The translations under genes and the position numbers were made by a program. Below are positions 8,755-13,784 of a DNA stretch of 19,120 nt, one piece after another. Position 1 is the stretch's first letter, and the number at the start of each line of letters is the position of its first letter. Under the pieces are notes generated by a model, which was given only the letters and a program-made list of their open reading frames with translations, made no database searches and had not been told where the DNA came from. The stretch is from an uncultured Bacteroidota bacterium (GTDB taxonomy: Bacteria; Bacteroidota; Bacteroidia; Bacteroidales; F082), in contig UQNO01000035.1 of NCBI GenBank assembly GCA_900542475.1, positions 1 to 19,120 of the forward strand, read 5' to 3'.

Positions 8755-8826
8755 AGCCGGCAGAGGGATTTGGACCCCCGACCCCGAGATTACAAATCAC
8801 GTGCTCTACCGCTGAGCTATGCCGGC
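8755..8826 (-). tRNA. tRNA-Thr (TGT), copy 2 of a tandem pair
   Basis: 72 bases. Acceptor GCCGGCA/TGCCGGC is perfect, and the loop TTTGTAA gives anticodon TGT. Two oddities: the anticodon stem CGTGA/TCTCG has a U-U mismatch at 29-41, and the T-loop reads TCCAAAT, so position 55, normally the near-invariant U that becomes pseudouridine, is C. It is identical to the copy at 8847-8918. Confidence 0.9.
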
Positions 8827-8846
8827 AATCGTGTCAAGATTCCGTG

Positions 8847-8918
8847 AGCCGGCAGAGGGATTTGGACCCCCGACCCCGAGATTACAAATCACGTGCTCTA
8901 CCGCTGAGCTATGCCGGC
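8847..8918 (-). tRNA. tRNA-Thr (TGT), copy 1 of a tandem pair
   Basis: Identical over its whole length to the copy 92 bases downstream, including the C55 T-loop and the U-U pair in the anticodon stem, while the spacers differ. This implies a recent duplication or gene conversion. It is the first tRNA after the operon promoter. Confidence 0.9.
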
Positions 8919-8947
8919 TTGTATTTCAATGAACTACGCTCAAAAAA

Positions 8948-8979
8948 GCACACCATTCCTTTATTGCGAAATGGTGTGC
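8948..8979. repeat. 10-bp inverted repeat at the start of the tRNA-tuf transcript
   Basis: GCACACCATT and AATGGTGTGC are perfect arms around a 12-base loop. The arm at 8970-8979 ends on the -7 box of the promoter, so the repeat covers the expected transcription start. It could be an operator, or a hairpin at the very 5' end of the transcript. No protein is known to bind it. Confidence 0.5.
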
Positions 8980-9008
8980 AAAATTACAACTTTTTTATAT
9001 ACCGACAA
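8979..9008 (-). promoter_or_regulatory. Bacteroidetes-type promoter for the tRNA-tuf operon
   Basis: On the minus strand TTG (9008-9006) is followed after 19 bases by TAATTTTG (8986-8979), an exact match to TTG-N19-TAnnTTTG used by the primary sigma factor of Bacteroidetes. The first tRNA begins about 55 bases downstream of the likely start site. Confidence 0.75.
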
Positions 9009-9079
9009 CCTTTTTTTTGTAAAATTTTCATTTTTTTTTCAAAAAGACCGTCAATGTATTGTATATCAACGCCTAAAAC

Positions 9080-9376
9080 CTATTTATCAAAGCGATTTTT
9101 GTATTTTTCCACCTGGTTTTTAAGTGCATCAACAGCCTTGTCGGTGGCCTCCTCAAACGTTTTGCACTGCTTGCTTGAATACAAATCGTTGCCTTTTAAC
9201 ATGATTCTCACATCAACAATCTTGTTTTCGGGGGCATCGGTGTTGTCTAACTTCAAAGTCACCTCCGAGCCAATGGCGTCGTCAAGCTTGCCACATAATT
9301 TCTCAACCTTGTTGGTGATAAACTCTTCCAGTTTGTTGTCTGCTTTGAAATGGACTGCGTTAATCGTAACTTTCAT
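9080..9376 (-). CDS. hpf: Ribosome hibernation promoting factor, short form (HPF/RaiA family)
   Basis: 98-aa sigma-54-modulation/S30EA family protein. It binds the 30S decoding region and keeps idle ribosomes inactive in stationary phase. The sequence starts MKVTINAVHFKADNKLEEFI, has the basic/acidic alternation typical of the family and no C-terminal dimerisation extension. It lies 38 bases after the xer recombinase gene and probably shares its transcript. Unlike most genes here it has a full AGGAGG site ahead of the ATG. Confidence 0.93.
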   Translation of the reverse strand: MKVTINAVHFKADNKLEEFITNKVEKLCGKLDDAIGSEVTLKLDNTDAPENKIVDVRIMLKGNDLYSSKQCKTFEEATDKAVDALKNQVEKYKNRFDK

Positions 9377-9381
9377 AATAA

Positions 9382-9387
9382 CCTCCT
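9382..9387 (-). promoter_or_regulatory. Strong Shine-Dalgarno site of hpf
   Basis: AGGAGG lies 5 bases ahead of the hpf ATG (9374-9376). This is worth noting because the other genes in the window have A-rich upstream regions without a clear Shine-Dalgarno site, the rule in Bacteroidetes. Confidence 0.7.
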
Positions 9388-9414
9388 ATTTAAAAATGTT
9401 AAACTATATTTTTA

Positions 9415-10299
9415 TCATTCGTCACCCAATGGATGGGCGGCTTGGTATATCTCTTTCAATTGCTCGATAGTGTTGTGCGTGTAAATCTGGGTGGAGCTCA
9501 AGCTGCTATGTCCCAGAATCTTTTGTATCGCCCTGATGTCGGCGCCTTCATTCAGCATGTGCGTCGCGAAAGTGTGCCGTAAAACATGCGGGCTCTTCCG
9601 CTCTATCGTCGTGACAGCCTCCAATATCCGATGAACCCTGCGATAGACAAAGGTCGGACTCATCGCCTCTCCCCTATCGTCAACCAATAAATTAACGCTT
9701 TCGCGTCCCGGAAATTGTTCGTCTCTCACTTTTTTGTAATTTTCAATCATCTTAAGCAGAATCCCGCTAATGGGAATTATTCTCTCCTTGTTTCTCTTTC
9801 CAAGAACCTTGATTTGCATCGTCATCTTGTCAACATCGCCGTCTTTCAACCCCCGCAGCTCCGCCTGACGCACACCGGTTTGGTACAAGATTTCAAAGAG
9901 CAGCTCGTCGCGAACAACTGTGAAGTCGCCATCTCCCTCAAACCTAACTTTCTCCACATCGTGTTCAGGCACGAATTTCGCTAAATCCCTCGGCTGCTTC
10001 AGCGATTTTACACCTTGCATGGGCGAGACAGACATAACTTCTTCGCGAAGACAGAACTTGTAAAATGATCTCATGGACGATATCTTTCGGTTTATTGAAC
10101 GGTTTCCCTCCCCCTTTTCCTTTTTTAAATCCACGATATATGAACGCACCATTTGCGTCGTCGCCTTCGTGATGTCGTCAAGTTCATACATATTAATAAG
10201 GTATGACTGAAACTGCTTCAGGTCTCTCGCATACGCTGACACTGTTAGGCTTGAGTGGCGTTTCTCCGTTTTGATATACCTTAAAAATCGCTCTACCAT
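9415..10299 (-). CDS. xerC: Tyrosine recombinase, XerC/XerD family
   Basis: 294-aa site-specific recombinase; in this position it is the housekeeping Xer enzyme that resolves chromosome dimers at dif. The N-terminal SAM-like core-binding domain covers about residues 1-85. The catalytic domain shows R144 (GVRQAELRGL), a beta-hairpin lysine in KVLGKRNKERIIP, H238 and R241 (HVLRHTF), H264 (LGHSS) and the nucleophile Y273 (TQIYTH), so it looks active. The ATG at 10297-10299 lies about 20 bases from a good promoter. Whether it is XerC or XerD cannot be decided from this sequence alone. Confidence 0.92.
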   Translation of the reverse strand: MVERFLRYIKTEKRHSSLTVSAYARDLKQFQSYLINMYELDDITKATTQMVRSYIVDLKKEKGEGNRSINRKISSMRSFYKFCLREEVMSVSPMQGVKSLKQPRDLAKFVPEHDVEKVRFEGDGDFTVVRDELLFEILYQTGVRQAELRGLKDGDVDKMTMQIKVLGKRNKERIIPISGILLKMIENYKKVRDEQFPGRESVNLLVDDRGEAMSPTFVYRRVHRILEAVTTIERKSPHVLRHTFATHMLNEGADIRAIQKILGHSSLSSTQIYTHNTIEQLKEIYQAAHPLGDE

Positions 10300-10319
10300 C
10301 TCTCAAAACTTTTCGACCT

Positions 10320-10350
10320 CAAAGATACGGCGGATTTTTTAAAAAAGCAA
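10320..10350 (-). promoter_or_regulatory. Promoter of the xer-hpf transcript
   Basis: Minus strand: TTG (10350-10348), 20 bases, TATCTTTG (10327-10320). It gives a very short leader before the xer ATG at 10299. It also means xer can be transcribed independently of rpsU, now about 3 kb away. Confidence 0.7.
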
Positions 10351-10472
10351 GAAAAAAGTGAAAATCATCCATCCCAATAATGTAAAGCGACGATAATCAA
10401 GCGTTTTCCAACATTCATTTTTTTAATCTTTCAGAAAGGAATGATTTGTAAATCCGATTCTTGGATTGTTAA

Positions 10473-10719
10473 TTAGGAGCCGTATAAAAATCCACTGTTG
10501 ACCAAACGCTCGGGCAGCCCTATACGCTTTCCGAACTCCTCAAAATCCTTACGACCGGCGCTTCCCACATCAGAGCAATGAATGCCTTCTTTAAACAAGT
10601 CTTTATCAAGGGCAAAAATCCTGTGCTCGTGCAAATGCAGGCTCGTATTTTATCAAATCGCAAGCGGGAGTCGGACGGTAATCGCCTTCGCCGCGTTCCA
10701 CAGCGAGCAGTGTATTGAT
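10473..10719 (-). pseudogene. HipA-family kinase, internal fragment with a frameshift
   Basis: No single frame is long, but two adjoining frames read as one HipA-like C-lobe. From 10719 the frame gives NTLLAVERGEGDYRPTPACD, then LI; the next frame gives NTSLHLHEHRIFALDKDLFK, then EGIHCSDVGSAGRKDFEEFG and KRIGLPERLV. The match to the HipA pattern (TPAYDLINT, FALDKGLF, DFEEFGKRIGL) is clear. Removing one T from the TTTT at 10648-10651 restores the frame. The reading breaks off after GLPERLV into an unrelated tail and a stop at 10473-10475, and the N-terminal kinase part is missing. HipA is the toxin kinase of HipBA modules; this piece cannot be active. No hipB-like gene is visible. Confidence 0.72.
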
Positions 10720-10738
10720 TCACACGCCAGCCGGTTCC

Positions 10739-10975
10739 GACCTTGTGACACGACATCTTATCGAGTGATTTCAAACATATCTCCAACAATTTTTCCCTGT
10801 TGATATGCATAAAACAGCCCCGAATGTCCATTTTCATGACATAACATGGCCTCGTATAGTCACAATAAAGGTGATGCACTATCCTGTCGCGAAACCCGGC
10901 GGCAAATACCTCACGCTTCTTGGAATCTGTTATTATAAAGCACGACGAAGGCAGAAGTTTGTGGGTTCTAATGCT
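10739..10975 (-). pseudogene. Reverse transcriptase fragment, DGR-like, internally deleted
   Basis: About 78 residues read as reverse transcriptase: RTHKLLPSSCFIITDSKKRE, VFAAGFRDRIVHHLYCDYT, then RPCYVMKMDIRGCFMHINRE and KLLEICLKSLDKM. FRDRIVHHL and KMDIRGCF (first catalytic Asp) are the motif-1 and motif-3 regions. In intact relatives about 40 residues lie between the HHLYCDYT and RPCYVMKMD blocks, so a deletion of about 120 bases is inferred at 10852/10853. The first ~90 residues, the YxDD active site and the thumb are all missing. From my knowledge of the family, its full-length members carry LPIGNLTSQ, a DGR-type motif 4; that part is absent here. The fragment begins within about 10 bases of the stop of the variable lipoprotein gene. 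Inactive. Confidence 0.75.
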
Positions 10976-10982
10976 AAACGAA

Positions 10983-11117
10983 CTAAAAGACGAGACGCAC
11001 CGAGTACCCGCGGTAACGGTCATTGTTGTCATTCGGAAAGAAATATCCAGAGCCGAAGTTCACGCGGTGCGCATCTTTTGTATTGGCCGAGTAGATAGAA
11101 CTCGACCAGTAGAACCC
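10983..11117 (-). other. Putative DGR variable region (VR) at the 3' end of the lipoprotein gene
   Basis: The last 44 codons run from GFYWSSS to SVRLVF. A fixed scaffold (WSS, NF.SG, P....R..G.SVR) alternates with positions holding His, Arg, Gly, Phe, Asp, Asn, Tyr. Most of these use NNC codons (CAC, CGC, GGC, TTC, GAC, AAC, TAC), which is what arises when AAC codons of a template are mutated at their two adenines. No second copy (template repeat) is visible in the window. VR assignment is inferred from codon pattern, fold and the neighbouring RT remnant. Confidence 0.6.
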
Positions 11118-12626
11118 GTATTTACCGGCATCGTGCACCTTATCGGTCCGGCTGCCTGCGGCAGGCAAGAACACCGCGCCGGCAGCCTCCATCGCACTCC
11201 AAGTCACGCTTGTGGCGGCGTCGTATTGGTTATATGTATAGTTGGCGCTGGCATATTTGAAGCTGCCGTCAACGCTGCCGTCCCAGTTGTCAGGAAGAAC
11301 AATTATGCCCTGCACTCCCATCACATTGGCAAAACCATATAGTTTCTTGCTGTCTCCACCAATTGTCTTCGTCCTGTTGAACAGGTTGCCCCATTCATCG
11401 TTTGTCAAAGTGCGCCAGTCCTTTCCATCGTTGTTCTCAATTGCCGCCTTGTTGTAAACGCCCCAGTCGCAGTCGGTGCCGGCAATATCGCTTGTGCCGC
11501 CGTAAATGCTTTCGTTTCTGTTCACGGTCATATAAGGAGGAGTTTCCGGGGAGCCGCCGCCGCTGGTACCCCATCCGAACAGGTCTCTTGCAGCCGCCTT
11601 GTCGGCATCGGTAGGTGTGGCATTGTTGGAAACTGTATTGTATGCGGAGTATCCGTCTATGGTAACATTGCCATCGCTGCCTTCACCCATATAGTCCCAT
11701 TGGTTGTCGGCGAAACGCCATTTTGGCGTCTCTGTTCCAGATGTGCCAGTGCCCAGGTATTGCAGATTACCCTTTGAGAATTTGACAGTGGTGCCGCTTC
11801 CAGGTGTTGTTGAACCAACAGTGAACACCGCGTCGATGTATGGATGAATTTTTGTCATGACGATACTCACGCCATCGCCGCCATTGGTGTAGTACATGTT
11901 CTCCGTAACGGCGGGGAGAGTTGTAATTGTCGAGTTGTAGCCTGCAATGGTTATGGTTGGAGTGTCCACTTCGTCCTGCACAAGGAGGATTGCCCATTTG
12001 GCGGCATCGCTCTCGGCATAGAGAGTCACATTGCCGGTAGATGCGGTCGGTGTGATGCCTGGTGTGGCAAAGTCGATGGTGGCTGTGGTCTTCATGCCGC
12101 CGACAGTTACGGTTTCAGGTGTTGCTGTGGAAGGCACGAATTTCACCAGACCGCACTTGTTGAGCAGTGTACAGCCGTAGGTGGTGCTGGCACCGGTGTA
12201 TTTCACCGTTGAGCGACCGTATGACAACACCGGGAGCTTGCTGCTTTGGTTTGCGATGCTAACAGTGAAATCCGTTGTGGCACCAACCACCGGAACGGCG
12301 CTTGGTGTGAGACCGCCCACAAAGTAGAAGTGCAGGTAGTCAGTTGTTTGCGGATCGTAGATGTCGCCGCTGAACGCGCCGCTGTTGTATGTGAGGTGGC
12401 CGATGTATTTTCGGTTGTTACCAACATAGATAACGTCGCCGTCAGAATAAACCACTTCGCCTGTGCCGGGATAGACAATGTGTCTGTCGCCGTCGCCCAC
12501 GTTGAGGGTGATGTGGACTGGTTCGCCGAGGTTGTTTGGGGTTACTGTTGTTTCAAGATTCTTCTTGCACTGGGTCATGCCGAACACTATTGCCACTGCA
12601 ATTAATAATGTATTGAGTTTTTTCAT
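10983..12626 (-). CDS. Surface lipoprotein with C-terminal C-type-lectin-like (Fib_succ_major) domain; probable DGR variable protein
   Basis: 547 aa. The signal peptide ends in a lipobox (VFGMTQC, Cys20), so an outer-membrane lipoprotein is expected. Residues about 30-270 are Thr/Ser/Val-rich beta-strand sequence resembling fimbrillin-like or Ig-like adhesin modules. Residues about 275-547 match the Fibrobacter succinogenes major paralogous domain, a formylglycine-enzyme/C-type lectin fold: KFSKGNLQYLG, WRFADNQWDYMG, WGTSGGG, DWRTLTNDEWGNLFNRT, GFYWSSS and SVRLVF at the C-terminus. This fold is the usual target of diversity-generating retroelements. The gene is intact, starts at ATG 12624-12626, follows a small secreted protein gene by 18 bases, and is followed directly by the RT remnant. 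Its ligand is unknown. Confidence 0.85.
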   Translation of the reverse strand: MKKLNTLLIAVAIVFGMTQCKKNLETTVTPNNLGEPVHITLNVGDGDRHIVYPGTGEVVYSDGDVIYVGNNRKYIGHLTYNSGAFSGDIYDPQTTDYLHFYFVGGLTPSAVPVVGATTDFTVSIANQSSKLPVLSYGRSTVKYTGASTTYGCTLLNKCGLVKFVPSTATPETVTVGGMKTTATIDFATPGITPTASTGNVTLYAESDAAKWAILLVQDEVDTPTITIAGYNSTITTLPAVTENMYYTNGGDGVSIVMTKIHPYIDAVFTVGSTTPGSGTTVKFSKGNLQYLGTGTSGTETPKWRFADNQWDYMGEGSDGNVTIDGYSAYNTVSNNATPTDADKAAARDLFGWGTSGGGSPETPPYMTVNRNESIYGGTSDIAGTDCDWGVYNKAAIENNDGKDWRTLTNDEWGNLFNRTKTIGGDSKKLYGFANVMGVQGIIVLPDNWDGSVDGSFKYASANYTYNQYDAATSVTWSAMEAAGAVFLPAAGSRTDKVHDAGKYGFYWSSSIYSANTKDAHRVNFGSGYFFPNDNNDRYRGYSVRLVF

Positions 12627-12644
12627 TGTTTTCGTGATTTTTAA

Positions 12645-12953
12645 TTAATTGATTCTTTTTTTTCTTTTTTTGAGCATGTAGGCTCCGCCTGCGGCGAGCA
12701 TGATAATCAATCCGCTGCCGAGAGGCGCCGGGTCCTGTCCGAACGTCTGGTTGTTGAGGTTGTAGCCTCCGCTGCCGAAGCTTTGGTTGAAGAGTGGCCA
12801 GTCGGATGCGAAGCCGCTGCGGCTGCCGCCATATTCATCTTCAAACCGCAGCATGTTGTCGTTCCCCTGTGCGAGCGTGGTTGTTGGCAACAGCATTCCC
12901 AATGCCATCGCCAGAGAGAGCGCAAGGACTCTCAATTTCGTTGCTTTTTGCAT
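12645..12953 (-). CDS. Small secreted protein with C-terminal anchor/sorting-like tail
   Basis: 102 aa from the ATG at 12951-12953; upstream in-frame codons run back into a terminator, so the longer reading is unlikely. The N-terminus is a signal peptide (ALSLAMALGMLLPTTTLAQ). The middle is Gly/Ser/Asn-rich (FEDEYGGSRSGF; NQSFGSGGYNLNNQTF). The C-terminus has a Pro-Gly motif (DPAPLGSG), a hydrophobic stretch (LIIMLAAGGAYML) and a basic end (KKRKKRIN). This tripartite tail recalls the PEP-CTERM/PID-CTERM type exosortase signals of Gram-negative bacteria, but family membership is not established. It lies 18 bases ahead of the variable lipoprotein gene and is probably co-transcribed with it. Confidence 0.75.
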   Translation of the reverse strand: MQKATKLRVLALSLAMALGMLLPTTTLAQGNDNMLRFEDEYGGSRSGFASDWPLFNQSFGSGGYNLNNQTFGQDPAPLGSGLIIMLAAGGAYMLKKRKKRIN

Positions 12954-13015
12954 TTCTTTAGTTAAAAAGTTAGTTGATGATTTTTTTAAATGATTGATTC
13001 CGAATGTATGCAAAC

Positions 13016-13056
13016 AAAAAAAAGGCACACTTCTCCTATCAGGAGGCATGCCTTTT
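13016..13056 (-). terminator. Intrinsic terminator upstream of the small secreted-protein gene
   Basis: Minus-strand RNA: AAAAGGCA pairs with TGCCTTTT, with an inner CTCCT/AGGAG stem, followed by eight U residues. It lies between the promoter at 13215-13247 and the gene start at 12953. It therefore either ends a short RNA or works as an attenuator for the two genes below. Confidence 0.8.
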
Positions 13057-13116
13057 ATGGTTGTTTTACAGCAAACTTGGCGTAAGTTATTTATTATTAA
13101 TGGCCTATAGTCACTC

Positions 13117-13127
13117 GGGGGGGGGGG
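13117..13127. repeat. Homopolymer of 11 G
   Basis: An uninterrupted run of 11 G on the plus strand (C11 in the leader RNA) in otherwise A/T-rich intergenic DNA. Such tracts are prone to slippage during replication and sequencing, so the true length may vary. Confidence 0.9.
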
Positions 13128-13134
13128 CAGACCC

Positions 13135-13160
13135 GCAGAATCCCCTAAATGGCATTCTGC
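13135..13160 (-). repeat. Leader hairpin
   Basis: GCAGAAT and ATTCTGC form a perfect 7-bp stem with a 12-base loop within the candidate leader RNA, 7 bases from the G11/C11 run. Confidence 0.5.
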
Positions 13161-13214
13161 ATATCATCAATCCGTATTTTACAGTGTTAACATTCATATT
13201 AAAAACTGTGGCCG

Positions 13215-13247
13215 CAAAGTTACAACATTTTTAAATATGTTTATCAA
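13215..13247 (-). promoter_or_regulatory. Promoter of the leader/small-RNA unit
   Basis: Minus strand: TTG (13247-13245), 22 bases, TAACTTTG (13222-13215). The -7 box is a perfect TAnnTTTG match; the spacer is slightly longer than the usual 19-21. It lies just beyond the rpsU terminator, so it would start a separate transcript. Confidence 0.55.
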
Positions 13248-13254
13248 AAAGTTG

Positions 13255-13291
13255 AAAAAAAAGTCGCCTCGGTTTCCCGAAGCGACTTTTT
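13255..13291 (-). terminator. Intrinsic terminator of rpsU
   Basis: Minus-strand RNA has AAAAAGTCGC, then TTCGG-GAAA-CCGAG (GNRA-like tetraloop), then GCGAC and eight U residues. It is placed 33 bases after the rpsU stop. A smaller CGATTCT/AGAATCG hairpin (13294-13316) lies between. Confidence 0.88.
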
Positions 13292-13324
13292 CTCGATTCT
13301 ATTCTTGTGAGAATCGAACAATCG

Positions 13325-13522
13325 TTAGTTGTTCTCTTCTGCCTGACGAAGCTTCTGCACATAGATGGCTTTCTGCAACGCTTCACGTTTGATGACTGAT
13401 GGTTTTGTGAATTTTTGGCGGTTGCGCAATTCTTTAACAACACCGGTTTTTTCATACTTTCTCTTGTAGCGTTTCAAAGCGCGGTCGATGCTTTCACCGT
13501 CTTTTACAGGAATAATAATCAT
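13325..13522 (-). CDS. rpsU: 30S ribosomal protein S21
   Basis: 65-aa basic protein of the small subunit, beginning MIIIPVKDGESIDRALKRYK and rich in Lys/Arg through the middle, as the family requires. In Bacteroidetes, which mostly lack Shine-Dalgarno sites, S21 is linked to sequestering the anti-SD region of 16S rRNA (established for the phylum, not seen here). It has its own promoter and a strong terminator, so it now forms a single-gene unit separated from xer by the inserted island. Confidence 0.96.
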   Translation of the reverse strand: MIIIPVKDGESIDRALKRYKRKYEKTGVVKELRNRQKFTKPSVIKREALQKAIYVQKLRQAEENN

Positions 13523-13582
13523 TTTAAATACTCTCTCTTTCTTTTAACTGTTAAACTTAAAAACTTTATCCAAAAGTAGCTG

Positions 13583-13612
13583 CAAAGATACAACTTATTT
13601 TGATATCTGCAA
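13583..13612 (-). promoter_or_regulatory. Promoter of rpsU
   Basis: Minus strand: TTG (13612-13610), 19 bases, TATCTTTG (13590-13583). Exact match to the Bacteroidetes primary promoter pattern, about 55 bases upstream of the rpsU ATG. Confidence 0.8.
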
Positions 13613-13691
13613 CAAAAAAAACGATTTTTTATCGTCATTTAGACTGAAGCGGGGCGGAATGGAGACTTGAGTTCGCGAAAGCATTATCCCT

Positions 13692-13784
13692 TTGGCGAAT
13701 AAATCTCATACGATTGAAAACCGTTCAAATTGAACAGTATTCCACCTTTCCGTCTCGGTCGAGGCGACAAAGTTTATTCGCCAA
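13692..13784. repeat. 12-bp inverted repeat spanning the end of the DPP IV gene
   Basis: TTGGCGAATAAA (13692-13703) and TTTATTCGCCAA (13773-13784) are perfect inverted copies 69 bases apart. The right arm contains the last codons and stop of the peptidase gene. Between them lies a smaller palindrome GTTCAA-A-TTGAAC (13723-13735). It could be a large 3' hairpin; no U-run marks a terminator. Confidence 0.5.

Larger units (their letters stand above)
13016..13208 (-). ncRNA. Candidate small RNA or attenuated leader (about 190 nt)
   Basis: A promoter at 13215-13247 and an intrinsic terminator at 13016-13056 bracket about 190 bases that hold no convincing gene. Inside are a 7-bp hairpin (13135-13160) and a C11 run in the RNA. 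I do not recognise a known riboswitch or RNA family. No second TAnnTTTG promoter is visible between the terminator and the coding region, which favours readthrough control of the genes downstream. A 28-codon reading frame beginning MNVNTVKYGLMICRMPFRGF crosses the C-run, but nothing supports its translation. Confidence 0.45.

Noticed and set aside
10877..10983. DGR template repeat between the variable gene and the RT
   Set aside because: The bases after the lipoprotein stop already read as RT sequence; no near-copy of the C-terminal coding region was found there.
10520..11032. A single 170-aa gene covering the RT and HipA region
   Set aside because: Its first 20 codons are the out-of-frame end of the lipoprotein gene, the middle is RT, and the last part is out of frame with the HipA reading; it is a chimera of fragments, not a gene.
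12954..13049. Longer start of the small secreted protein (134 aa)
   Set aside because: The extra 32 codons run back into the intrinsic terminator and would place the signal peptide internally.
13004..13234. 76-codon open frame on the plus strand across the G11 run
   Set aside because: It runs antisense through the promoter, hairpin and terminator of the minus-strand leader, with a glycine run from the homopolymer and no recognisable domain.
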